Origin: Halichondria panicea
Taxonomy: Eukaryota > Porifera > Demospongiae > Suberitida > Halichondriidae
Length of the DNA stretch: 64,000 nt
Assembly (NCBI RefSeq): GCF_963675165.1
Contig: NC_087388.1
Coordinates: 4,407,047 to 4,471,046, forward strand
Reading direction: 5' to 3'
Shown here: positions 23,118-34,559 of the stretch, in pieces
How the letters are laid out: each line of letters starts with the position of its first letter
Position numbering within the stretch: position 1 is the stretch's first letter
Notes under the pieces: generated by a model
What the model was told of the DNA's origin: nothing
Databases searched by the model: none
Seen by the model: the letters and a program-made list of their open reading frames with translations, nothing else
Position numbers and translations under genes: made by a program

Positions 23118-25883
23118 ATGCACATGCACACGCACACACATACAGAGAAGTGTGGTGACCTGTCTACACTGTATGTAAAACTATTTCCTGCTTGTGCTAA
23201 ATGGTACAATATTGGATTGAACCTGATGCTCAGTAATGACGTACTGGAAAAGATAGGGATTGCACAACATGACAATACTGAGAACTGTCTACGTGAAATG
23301 CTGGCTAAACGACTGCAGGCAGTTGGTCCCCTCTCGTGGAAGGAGGTGTGCAACTGTCTCCGATCTTCAACCGTGACTCGTAACGATGTGGCAGAAGAGA
23401 TTGAAGATTGGAGAAAAGGTATAACAAAAAGCTATAGTTTTGCAAATAGCAATTAAAGTGGTCAGGCCAACTTGTAAACTGTTGTTGGAACTTTTCATAC
23501 AGTGATGAATTTTACCTAAAAAAAGGTCAGCGTACGCATTTTGCTATCACGATGGCTCAATAATCACTCACAATATTCACGACTATTTAATACCAGGAAA
23601 TAATAATTATTATACAATTTTCAATACTGACGACCATTACCTACCCAGCTATAAGTGGTCAGGCTACGGCCTTAATATTCAGCAACTATATTATATATAA
23701 TTGTAACATTTTTACATTCCATAGAAACGGCGGGTAACGCGCACTCTCAATCGTTTGTAACTGTTTCTCCTTTTTCAAAATCAGCGACTGGTAAGTTTTG
23801 GTAATTGTTCAGAATCTATGTATTTAGTTATTGTAATCTCAACCTAGGTTCCGTAACTGATTTCTCCAGCCTTGAAGACCAAGTTAAACACCTGGAGTCA
23901 AAGTTTCAATTGCTGACAAATGAAGCTTACCGATTGCTCAAGCAATCTGGTGTCAGTATAGACGATTTCTACGCTACTATATCAAGCATGAAACTCTCAC
24001 TAAAGCACCTTGCGGGAAAATATGTCAGAGAATGTTTTATGAAAACAAGCAACTTTTCGATGATTTGGGGTGATTTAAATCAATTCTGGGATTTCTTCAA
24101 CTGTGAGCTTTTCCAACACGTGGTTCGAGTCATGTTCACTGAAGATGACAATCCTTTGCCGAGCAAACTAGCCGAGTACGAGAATGAACTGGAAATATTT
24201 CTTCATGGAACAAAGCTTTGTGATTTCGTTGAGTATTGGCCATTTACAATCACAAAACCAAAGCAAACATCGATAAAAAAGCTTAAAAGAGTAATCGTTA
24301 CTGTATACAAGAAATGGGAAGATTGCACCTTGCACGATGTAAAGAAAACTAGAAGAATTTTTTCGAAAGAGTTTTCGCTACCTAAAGAGTTTATGGTTCT
24401 GGCAGGTGTTAGTGAGAGCAGTGTGTGCATCCTCTGGTACGTTCCTCCTTCTCTGGCTAGCTCAATAGAGCAACAGATGAAACAAGGAAAGAGTGGCTTT
24501 TTAGCAGACAATAGCTTTTTATCCATCAATATCGATGGTGTCCAACTCGACCTCTTAACTCCAGGCCAAAAGAGAATGTGCACATCTATGCTAAATTCAT
24601 TGGAAGACAAAGACCAGCTGACCGTATTTCACTGGCTGTTTAAAAGAGGTTACAAAGTTTATATTGCTGATATCCTTAAAGAAAGGAAAATGAGAATTCA
24701 TGTAAATAACTCCTGGTCTGATCGCGACTTCTTTGTGGCTAGCTACTGCATTGCTCGGTCAAACTGTGCATGGGTTATTGATTTTAGTGGCTCATCCATA
24801 GAAGATAAGAAGATGACTTTGTTCCTTCAAGCACTATGTAGTGCCAATAGAGGAGAGCAGGGAAATGCTTTCATCACATCAATAGACTTCAGGTCTAATG
24901 ATCTCACCTCACAAAGTCTCCGATACATGCAAGACATTCCTGCTCACTTCCTACACCACCTGAAGACGCTTGATGTTTCCCATAACAATCTTGACGGTAC
25001 TGCTATGGCCCACATTGCTAAAGCCATACCCCACATGCCTTCACTAAATAGCCTTGATCTGAGCTGGAATCCTATCATTATCCAGAGAGGAGGTGCATGT
25101 CTTTTATCAGCCCTATGTGATCACAACGCCTTGAAAAAACTAAATTTGTCAGGGACTAATATCGCCCATGCGGACTGTGAACAATTAGCTCGACTCTTGT
25201 GTTCTAGTCAGTGCCTTGAATCGTTGGATGTCAGTGGCAACTTTCTCTCCTCTAACAGTGTCCACACTTTGCTTAGAGGACTTCAGCTAAACAGCTCTCT
25301 GACACAACTGGACGTATCACACAATAGCATTTCCCTGGAGGCCATGATGACTCTATGTACTTATCTTGGAGACGATGACAAATGCAAACTGGAGACATTG
25401 GATCTGTGGGGCAGTAACATTTCTCCAGAATCAGCTATTGAGCTAGCACACGGACTCAGTCGAAACTGTTCAGTGAAGGAGCTGAGCGTGTCGTACAATC
25501 CACTTGGAGACAGTGGAGTGGCTGCCCTCGGTACTGCACTAGAAACAAACAAAACAATCACTGAACTCGAGTTATTTGACTGTTCCATCACTACCGTTGG
25601 AGGAGCAGCACTGGCATCATCTCTGATGGCCAACTCAACAATAGAGGAGCTGAACATTAGCCACAATTCGTTAGGAGGAGAAGCCATTCAACGATTTGCT
25701 GATCTAATACAACACAACGACACATTAAAGAGGCTAGATACTAGCGAGGATGACTCATTAACTCAATCTGATATTGATATCCTCTTCAAGAGTTTAGCAA
25801 ACAATCTATCACTCGAAGAGCTGAGACTGCCATATTATCTTAAATTAGTTGAGGACACTGACCAGAGAGTGGTGTGGTGGTAG
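23118..25883 (+). CDS. Death-domain plus leucine-rich-repeat protein (NLR-like, no NACHT seen)
   Basis: Three exons join in frame: 23118-23418 (or from an acceptor at 23146 if a 5' exon exists upstream), 23725-23790 and 23848-25883, giving about 795-800 residues. Exon 1 is a death domain (LYVKLFPACAKWYNIGLNL, ENCLREMLAKRL, SWKEVCNCL). After a linker and a helical segment comes a region with FWDFFNCELFQHVV and KLCDFVEYWP; I recall this module recurring in sponge and cnidarian DD/NACHT proteins but cannot name it. The last third holds at least seven ribonuclease-inhibitor-type LRRs (LKTLDVSHNNL, LNSLDLSWNP, LESLDVSGN, LTQLDVSHNSI, VKELSVSYNPLGDSG, IEELNISHNSLGG). No Walker A or NACHT motif is visible between DD and LRR, unlike classical NLRs. 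Probably a cytosolic sensor or adaptor. The start is uncertain. Confidence 0.85.
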
Positions 25884-25903
25884 TATATAGTCTATAAATT
25901 AAA

Positions 25904-25985
25904 GGTGAAAGCACCCGGGTGCTGATGCCTCTGTGGAGGCACCAAAGCTATACGACATGAAGCTTGGCTATTTATTTGTGCAAAA
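25904..25985 (-). repeat. Repeat family A end fragment
   Basis: GTGAAAGCACCCGGGTGCTGATGCCTCTGTGGAGGCACCAAAGC matches the terminal 80 bp of the copy at 10138-10706. It lies 20 bp after the DD-LRR stop codon. Confidence 0.6.
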
Positions 25986-26089
25986 AGTGGGAAATGATCA
26001 ACCATGATTGTTGCTAAAAGGATACCAAAGTCCATAGTTTTATGAATTACATCTGCATAATTTTTGCTGTGGCAAAGGTCATTAACCAT

Positions 26090-26281
26090 TACCGTATAGC
26101 AGGTAATTTTCGTGGGGTAAAATATTCGTTATTTTCGTGGGCAAGCTGACCTCCACAAAATTTTAACATATAGGCATGGCTTACCGGAACGTAGGAATGC
26201 AGTGCAGGCAATGAGACTCACGAAAACCACCGTTTCTCGAGTTGAACGAATTTTTTACCCCACGAAACTTACCCGGTATAC
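26090..26281. mobile_element. MITE family B
   Basis: TACCGTATAGCAGGTAATTTTCGTGGGG on the left, CCCCACGAAACTTACCCGGTATAC on the right; 192 bp with palindromic TTCGTGGG blocks inside. Confidence 0.75.
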
Positions 26282-27015
26282 ATTTAATCATAATTTTACC
26301 TATGATAATTTATTAAACATGCATGTGTCTAGAGTAGTGTATAGAGCATCTTATTTGTCCTACATGAATGTAATGCAGTGCGGATGAATTCACTTACATC
26401 CACCTGCATGCATGGCTAGTTGGCTACCCTCTGGATGGAAGCTAGTCATCTCAGACTGTCCCATGCAGAGATAGTCATCCACTGCACCCATGCATGCATG
26501 TACTTGCAATTGTGAGACTGAACACCTTCTATTTTGAACTCGGATCACCTTGAAGTGATACACACATTTATAATTATGGTATCGCTTGTCATGAACATTT
26601 TGGTCAATAGCTCAACCTGTTACCTAAAATCCATAATTTTTATATAATTTAAAATGATACTATAATTATAGTGTGAATTTTGTGAAAATTTGAAAATGTA
26701 GCTAGTTTCTGGGTAGTGAAAAAATTAATCAACAATTGTATAGACAACAATTTATGCTTCCAAATAACGCTTAATTGTGCAATGGCACTTTCTTCATTCA
26801 GAATAGCGGATGCATGGAAGACACCTATATACCTGCATGGGAGTATACATGTATATGGATGTGAGATAGAGAACAGTTAGAGAAGAGTAATCACACATGA
26901 CATTATAATTCGAAGCTCACACATAATTATTAGTGCACTGTCTGTGTTAACCCAAACAATTTCAGGGGTAATAATTTGAATTCCTTGAAATTTCAAGCCA
27001 AGTACTAACTGTAAT
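26282..27015. other. Unannotated AT-rich spacer
   Basis: No gene or clear repeat seen. Several AATTATA tracts occur, and one CTTGAAATTTCAAG palindrome near 26988. Confidence 0.4.
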
Positions 27016-29630
27016 GTTTCAAAGTATTTGCATGTATTGGTGTTTTTTATAGGCCCCCTTCCTCACTTTTGTCAACCTTTGATGAGTTATTTCATGTTTT
27101 AAGTAGTCTAAATAGTTGTTCAATTTCAAATCTTATTTTACTAGGTGACTTTAATGTGAATGTTCTGTCAGCAAATAGTTCTTTGTGCAATCACCTTGCA
27201 AATATTACTGACTGCTTCTCTCTAACTCAGGTGGTGAAACAACCCACACGCATTGCAGCTGATGGCACATCAACTCTTATTGACCTCGTTCTTATGTCAT
27301 CTCCAAGAACTCTAAAGTACTGTGAAACGGTGCCTCCACTAGCCAACTCTGATCATCTTGGCATCAGTCTACAAGTGAAAGTTCGTGCAAACTCTCACAC
27401 TCGTACGCACACAAACAAAGTATGGAGATATGATTATGCTGACTTTGACAAAGCAAGATATATGTTGGCTACATTTGATCTTACCAGCTTCATACACCCA
27501 AGTTCTGTTGAGTCATCCTGGAAAGAGTGGAAGAATGTATTCATGACTACTATGAGAAATTGTATTCCCACAGCAGAAATCGCAACCCGAAAGAATCTTC
27601 CTTGGCTAACGAAAAATATAATAAGAGATATCAAAAAGAGAAACTATTACAACAGACTTGCCAGAAAATACAACAAACCCTCTGATTTTGCAACCTACAA
27701 ACAGATCAGAAATAAGGTTGTGACCACTCTCAGACGGAGTAAACAAGATTTCTTTAGCACCCTCAAGCCTCAGTCAAAAAAAAAAAATTTTGGACAGCTC
27801 TGAAATACCTGAGAAAATCAGATAGCTCTATCCCATGTCTTGTAGTAAATGGCTGCAAAATCGAACAGGATGAAGAAAAGGCCCAGGTCCTTAACAAACA
27901 GTTTTATGCAAATTTCAACCATTCACTTCCTCCTCTTGACCCAGATTCCTTTAAACAACCAACAAGAGACTTACCTGAGAACTTACGCTGCACAGAAGAT
28001 GAAGTATTCAACCTGTTATCAAATCTAGACACCACAAAAGCAAATGGTCCTGACGGAATCTCCGCCAAAATGCTGAAGGCTACTGCTGAAACGATCACCC
28101 CAAGTATAACAATGCTTTTCAATATATCGATAAAAAACTGTGAACTGCCATACGACTGGAAATTGGCTCATGTCACTCCAATACCCAAATCAAACGACAA
28201 GTCTGATCCCTTAAACTATCGCCCTATATCGCTACTCTCCATCCTTGTAAAGCTCCTGGAAAAACATATGTATAGTAAAATCTTAGAACATCTAAAAGAT
28301 ATATCTTTCCTCTCGAATAAACAATGGGGTTTCACTAAAGGAAAATCCACCACAGGTGCGCTGCTTACGGCAGTGCACAATTGGCACAAACTGCTTGAAG
28401 ATGGTCAGAGTGTATGTGCAGTCTTTTTTGATTTCAAAAAAGCATTTGACAAGGTTCCTCACTCGATATTGATGAGTAAGCTAACCAATCTGAACCTAGA
28501 TCTCCATCTGGTATCTTGGGTAGCAAGCTACCTCAGGAATAGATCACAATATGTCATAATAAATGGAAAGTCATCAAATATCTCGGAGGTTGTGTCAGGA
28601 GTTCCCCAGGGTTCGGTGCTGGGACCTCTTCTTTTCCTAATCTATATAAATGACATCGATCTACATCAAAATGAAGGAAGTCTCTTGCTCTATGCTGATG
28701 ATCTTCTTCTTTACCATCCTATTCAATCTCCTGAAGATTATCTAAAATTGCAAGGAGATATTGATCAACTCCAAGCATGGTCTGAAAGAAATGTACTCTT
28801 GTTTAACCAAAGCAAGTGTAAATACATGACTATATCAAGAAAATTCAGCCCACCACTTCCCAACATGTTTCTCAATATCAGTGGACGTCCCCTACTTAAA
28901 GTTGACCACTACAAGTACCTTGGAGTGTGGATCTCTCACGACCTCTCATGGTCAAAACACATAGAAGGAATGTGCATGCAGAAATGCCTGCAAGCAGGTT
29001 GCCGACAGTTCTATGGCCACTCGTCACTAGAATGTTTAAGACAACTCTACATCTCACTTGTGAGATCAAAACTGGAATATGCTGCCCCTGTTTGGGATCC
29101 ACACCAAAAAACAAATTCTCACAAAATAGAAAAAGTACAAAAGTTTGCCCTTAAAATCTGCACAAAACTTTGGAATAGGGACTACGACTCCCTATTAGAT
29201 ACTGTGGACCTACCGTCCCTTTCCACAAGAAGATTGTACCTGAAACTATCATACCTTTACCAGGTAATAAATGGTAACTTTAAATTCCCTGATCCACCAC
29301 TGGAAAGAAGAGTATGCCCTCTCAATCTAAGAAGCACAAAAAATATACAGTTTAAAGACCAATTTGCAGAACAAATGCATATGCGAACTCTTTTTTCCCA
29401 AAAGCAATATCTGTATGGAATGAATTACCACTGGAGCTGCAGGAAAGTACATCGATTTTGTCATTTAAGAGAAATGTACTCTGTCACTTGCATTAGTATA
29501 ATATTAGTCTTTATTTTTAATTTGTACTCGCTATTGTAAGTAATATATACAGGGCACACATTAGGTTAGCATAATATGCTACTAGTGTATCCATGCATTT
29601 TGCAGAATTATTATAAAAAAAAAAAAAAAA
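27016..29630 (+). mobile_element. LINE (CR1/Jockey-group-like), 5'-truncated and frame-broken
   Basis: The 3' end of an apurinic-type endonuclease (YRPPSS near 27048, LLGDFNV, ANSDHLGI) is followed by reverse transcriptase: NYRPISLL, FFDFKKAFDKVPHSIL (motif A), VPQGSVLGPLLF, and YADD encoded at 28691-28702. A thumb/C-terminal part with KLEYAAPVWDPH follows, then a 3' UTR ending in A17 at 29614-29630. It is dead or damaged: the endonuclease and RT frames are offset at a 12-A run (27776-27787), and the C-terminal frame changes again near 29350-29370. The N-terminal endonuclease and ORF1 are missing. LINE class is certain; clade is inference. Confidence 0.9.
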
Positions 29631-29924
29631 GATCATTGCTATACTAAAATACTTGGCTTGAAATTTCAATTAGGCAAACTGTAGATGTTCAATAATTATT
29701 GCAGTACTCTATAATCTCATAATTCTCAAGCTAAGTGATAATAAAAATTATATATAATTATAATACACAAATTTTTCAAAGATCAAAGCTATAATTATAG
29801 TTCTCAAAGTGCTTGGCTTGAAATTCAAGGTTTTTAACACTGTATAGCAGTCAAGTAATTATGTATTTTGTTGGAATTATTGTAACTATAAGTATGTACT
29901 ATCAAAAAGTAATCTTAACATCCA
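29631..29924. other. Spacer between LINE poly-A and the ParB-methyltransferase gene
   Basis: AT-rich sequence with two copies of a GGCTTGAAATTTCAA-like motif; no coding signal. Confidence 0.4.
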
Positions 29925-32900
29925 TTAATTAACAGTTTTCTCAATTGAGGATAGTTGCTTCAATAGAGCTTGTGTTTCGTTGTTTTCCAGTGCAAGGGCA
30001 CTCCGTCCATTCTTGACAGCAGATGAAGATACTTTCCCTGGGGATGAGTGTATGCACGTGAGATGTTGCACAGTAATCCAGGCATTACATGTACATGCAC
30101 ATGAATCTTTTGAACATCAAGTTAACTTCCTAACCATGCAAACCATACACATGTCTTGAAATTTCAAGCCTGATACATCATAACTATAAACGCAAATTCC
30201 CAAAGTGCTTGAAATGTCAATGACTATTGTACGTATAATTATCCTGTCTGCAAAGAACTAGCTGTGCAGTTGTGGCTTGAAATTTCAAGGATGTACCTTG
30301 CCTCGAACCCAGGCCGCAGGGAGGCCTGGTTCGAGGCAAGGATGTACCGTATATGCTTTATCAGGAGCCGCGGCTACTAAATGTTTCGAAGAGGAGGCTA
30401 CAATTAGAGAGAGGCCACTGTTCAAGAGCGGCCTTTATTAGCTCCAGCTAATTCAACTTGTTATCAAAAGTTATTTTCACCTGCATAAACTTAAACTCTG
30501 CCATGAGAAAGTCTTTGTGAAGCACTAAGAAGCAGTTACCTGTACCTAGTAGCTACGTACATCTAGCTAGCTGCTAGTATTGACCTGTACCTAGTAGCTA
30601 CATACATCTAGCTAGCTGGTAGTTGTTTTGGCTGCCACGTGCAGAAATGCTAGAGTCAAAGTTCACTGAGGCTACTATTTGAGAGCGGCTACTAAAATTA
30701 GTTTCATTTTGCTAGCAAGGGAGGCTACTATTTGAGTGCGGGCCTTTATACAAGAGCGGCCTCTGATCGAGCATAATGCGGTAATTATTGTACAGAGATT
30801 CATTACACGATCTTTACCATACTAAGGATGACCTTTTTTGCAAATTCTCTTTAAAGGATCTTTACCATAATGCAGGATGACCTTTTTGCAAATTATCCTT
30901 AAAGGATCTTTACCAGATGTTAACAGTACTTACTATTCCCACTCGAAGACCCATTGCCCAGGTGATGTTAGTAGTTTAATGAGTTCCTGATAAAGCATTG
31001 GTTTTGGTCTTGCCCTGCCTTGAGGTGTATTGATAGGCTCATCCATAGCTACTGTTAGAAGGTTGCCCACAAACTCTGTTTTCTTAGCAAAGAAAGGGTA
31101 CTCATTGCAAGAAGACCATTGCCCAATCACCATTGGTGTTATAGTGTTTTGAAGATCACACCCTGTGTACGTATCTGTATATGTAAACAAAATGTAGTGG
31201 CTTTTTGTGTTTAAATGTAGTATAGGTGTACTCATACAATATAAATTTATTGTAAGTACATACTATAATTATATCACCTTTGCTTGCAGCGCTGGTGTCT
31301 TGCATGTATGCTGTTAGTACATACTATAATTATATCACCTTTGCTTGCAGCGCTGGTGTCTTGCATGTATGCTGTTAGTACATACTATAATTATATCACC
31401 TTTGCTTGCAGCGCTGGTGTCTTGCATGTATGCTGTTTGTGCTTTGCAATCTTGCTGCTGCAACTCCAGGTCTTGTGGTGGGGAAATTACAACTACTGCA
31501 AAGGACGATAGGCCCAGGGCAATGTTGGTAGATCTCACTAGGCGTACAATTGTCGTTACTTCTGTGCACGACCAGTCCTGTATGAGATTTACACAGGTGA
31601 ACGTGGTACATCATTGTATAATCATGTATGTATACGTACGTAACCTACATTGTGTAGATGCTTGCATACCATTGATTCTGTAAAGCTATAATAATACGTA
31701 CATACCCCAACGAATGTTGCCTTTTATATGTTATTCTAATGATGTGCTGTAATATAAAATTAGCAAACTAATTACTTACCTCTGGTGTGTCGAGGATGGT
31801 GAGGTGCAGACCACTGCACTGCAGACTCCCAAAGCCATCCAGTAACTCTCTCGTACTGACCGTGATCACGTTCGCATTTATAATAACCGCGAAACTGTTG
31901 TCATAACTGACATGTAGGCCGTCTGTGACGCTAGTTGGTTGTTCTATGGATTTGTTTAGTATAGCTTGCTTTGCTTGGGTACAGAAGGAGCAAAACGTTT
32001 GGGGAACATTGCTCTTTTTGAAATAGAGGGAAGTAAACTGTGCCAAGTTTTCGTCAGATGTGTGCGTAGGGTAAAGCTGCAGTGCTTCCTCCCAAGAGCC
32101 GATGTCGAGTTGCGTTATGAAGGCCAATTTAATCTCTTTCATTTTTTTTATGACTTTGCACTTTTGGCTTAGGTCTTTAAGCGACAACTCTCCACATTGA
32201 ACTTCCTGTAAGAGGTTTCGTCTTTCTTCCTCTTCCAACCCTCGAAGCGGCTTAAAATTAACGCCTTTGCAGCTAATTTTTGAGTACTTGTCTCTGCCCT
32301 CGTGACAGCTTTTGGTTTTTGAGGTCGCACAATTCATATTGAGCAAAAATCTCTAAAACACAATCATACTCAACGTCGGGTAACGAAGCCAGGAAGAAGA
32401 CCATTGAGTATTCGAGCTGTTGCACCTGTATACAAACGTTATGAACTAGTTAACCCGAGATACGTACGTACATACATTATGCAAATGCATAATTATTATG
32501 TATGACAAAGGTATGACAATGTACCGTATTTACTTGATTAAACGCCCAGGGTAAAAGTTCTGTCTTTGTCAATAAACTCACATCTTAAATAATCTCCTAT
32601 GTATGGGGTGTAGCACTGTGGGTGGAGCTAGATACTATTTACGATGGCAGCGCAGAGAGAGAGATATCAACACAGAGGGAAAACAATACTCCTATTATGA
32701 CTTTTAAGCTAAGAAATAGATTTAAGCTGAGACAGCAGTCAAGAAGAGCACAATAACTGCTGCTGCGCAAGAGTTTGGAGTAGACATGACAATAAACGCC
32801 CGTTTCGAATAAACGCCCTCTCTACAGACGTTGCTAGGAGATAAACGCCCGGGCGTTTAATCAAGTAAATACAGTACGTGTGTAAGCACGAGTTTGTCAC

Positions 32901-34148
32901 TCACCTGCAGGCTGAGTAGACTAGCACATGCCTTTCGCCACTCTGTCTTGCTACTCCTCCCAGCATACCTGCTTCTGCATATCATTACCTACATAACGAA
33001 AATAGTTTCCTTTTACTAACTACTAGTTTAGGTGTTGCTATGTATCCGTACATCATAAATGCGCGCTTACCTGATCTTGTGTCGTCATTTTGTGAGTAAG
33101 ATCGGTTGCCCTGTTGTGTTTCGAAGCTATCATTAAGGCCACGTCGTCATCGACACCTGTATAAACTGCTACTAGCCTTGTCTGAAGGCTTTCTCTTGGG
33201 TTTTCGACAGCCAGCTCCTGAAGTGCAATTCTGCTATGATTGCCCCCAATCGTTTCATACTTGTATAGTGCTGGATGTTTTTTATCGAATTCTTGACCGT
33301 CATCGAGGCATGGTATACCAATAATGGGTGACACCGTAGAAATTTGGTTCGCCATTATTTCGTCTTTCAGAGTGTTGATAAAAACTCTATCTGGGGGTCT
33401 CAAACATCTGCTCATTCTAGGCTCCATTAGACAGGAAATGGGAATCTCATAGCACCCTATAACATTGACCGATTGCAATTTGCATAAACTTAATTACTTA
33501 TTGAGCTCACCAGTATAGTACTGTATGATGTCATTGTCACTGTCTTCATCAATTTTTTTCTTCTTTGATGGTCCAAGACCTGTGCTTGGTGAAGTATGCT
33601 TACCAAGCTGCACTAGTGGCTCATCCTGGTACTTGCCTATAACGATACATGGAAAAAAAGCTCTCAGTTTAGTGTAATTAATTTATAGTTATTTACGTAA
33701 GCTGTCAAACTCCGAAAATTATAAAACCTGCATGCATGCATGCACTAGGTGATTCATGAAAACCATGTCACGCGCTTACCAGTGTTGCTGTCAATTCTTG
33801 GAAGAACTAGCCGAGTCCATTCTTCATGGAACTGCGTGGCGCTCTTTGCATTCTTAAACTGTCTTGAAAATGGTGATTTCTCCCATGTAAAGTCTACCAG
33901 TGACTTCTCTCTTGCTGCTTCTTGGTCCAGTAACTTGATCTGCATACATTAGTCTAATACTTGCATGTGCCATGCATGCAGTGTATCTGTATCTACCGAT
34001 AAACATTTATATAGAAAAAGCTTACCCTGATCTTGTCGTTGCTAGCTTTAACTGCAAACACAGGACCATTAGTTTCCTGTGTCGCATTCTTCACGATATG
34101 AATGTAGCTGTCTTTGACATCAAAATACCACTCCTTGTTTGCTGGCAT
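29925..34148 (-). CDS. ParB-like domain fused to beta-class N6/N4 DNA-methyltransferase-like domain
   Basis: Exons on the minus strand: 34026-34148 (starts MPANKEWYF), 33780-33939, 33511-33636 (lysine-rich GPSKKKKID, possible nuclear signal), 33071-33456, 32905-32988, 31780-32425, 31400-31577, 30934-31162 and 29925-30037; about 680 residues. Exon 4 is ParB/sulfiredoxin-like: RPPDRVFINTLKDEI, ISTVSPIIG, YKYETIGGNHSRIALQEL, VAVYTG, ASKHNRAT. The C-terminal exons follow a beta-class MTase order: an ILDTPEDW site where DPPW is expected, then KPMLYQELIKLLTSPGQWVFEW, then AVKNGRSALALENNE. The canonical DPP(Y/W/F) and FxGxG are not intact, so catalysis is doubtful. Two defects are visible: a +1 in the T5 run at 32277-32281 (exon 6), and an unclean join of exons 8 and 9 (TA plus G makes a stop). 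This fusion is known from phage and bacterial proteins. Decayed gene or assembly errors remain possible. Confidence 0.72.
30296..30344. repeat. Perfect-stem hairpin
   Basis: CCTTGCCTCGAACCCAGGCC, a 7-nt spacer GCAGGGA, then GGCCTGGTTCGAGGCAAGG: a ~19-bp stem with a single bulged base. It lies in the last intron of the ParB-methyltransferase gene, adjoining the MITE at 30345. Confidence 0.7.
30345..30782. mobile_element. MITE with TACCGTATATGCT / AGCATAATGCGGTA ends
   Basis: The left TACCGTATATGCTTTATCAGGAGCCGCGGCTACT and the right GAGCGGCCTCTGATCGAGCATAATGCGGTA are imperfect inverted repeats. The interior carries repeats of GAGGCTACTATTTGAG and a duplicated CCTGTACCTAGTAGCTAC block. It lies in the last intron of the ParB-methyltransferase gene. 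Confidence 0.55.
30815..30915. repeat. Tandem repeat of ~57 bp (two copies)
   Basis: GATCTTTACCATA..AGGATGACCTTTTTTGCAAATT.CTTTAAAG occurs twice and then begins a third time, ending 18 bp before the exon 8 donor of the ParB-methyltransferase gene. Confidence 0.65.
31252..31435. repeat. 61-bp tandem triplication across an exon-intron boundary
   Basis: Three near-identical 61-bp units (TAGTACATACTATAATTATA, TCACCTTTGCTTGCAGCGCT, GGTGTCTTGCATGTATGCTGT). On the minus strand each unit carries the end of exon 7 (..GACACCAGCGCTGCAAGCAAAG) and the same GTGATA donor. The gene therefore has three copies of one splice donor. Confidence 0.85.
32522..32876. mobile_element. MITE family C, complete copy
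   Basis: TACCGTATTTACTTGATTAAACGCCC at the left and GGGCGTTTAATCAAGTAAATACAGTA at the right are inverted; 355 bp. It sits in intron 5 of the ParB-methyltransferase gene. This is the reference copy for the split element at 7467-8652 and the fragment at 2806-2906. Confidence 0.8.
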
Positions 34149-34559
34149 TTTCAACTCAATAATAATGAAAGATCACTGTTAGTGAACAATAATGTTGTAC
34201 GGTATCATTTATCAACAGAAAACTCGTACTCTTGTACTGTACGTTTTATCGTATCGTTCTTTTATCAGCAATAGACACATGTAACAGTACATCATGTCAT
34301 GTATCATCAATATCTTGATACATGACAACATGTAGTATGGTGTTTGTTTAATGTCCGAGCATAATTGTTGTGTCTGTTAAACATTATGGTACTTACATAC
34401 ATAATATATTTATGCAGACTCTTATACCAACTTGAGGAAATGAGGTGCCAGCAACGTAAGTTATTATTTGCTGAAAATGTTTGTCCACTCAATAATAACC
34501 ATTGGGTGTACACATTCATACGTAGTGCGAGTATTTTTTTAACTACTACATTACATGCA

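Noticed and set aside
23063-23353. 96-codon minus-strand ORF opposite the death-domain exon
   Set aside because: Shadow of the plus-strand coding exon; the plus frame gives a clear death domain with valid splice sites.
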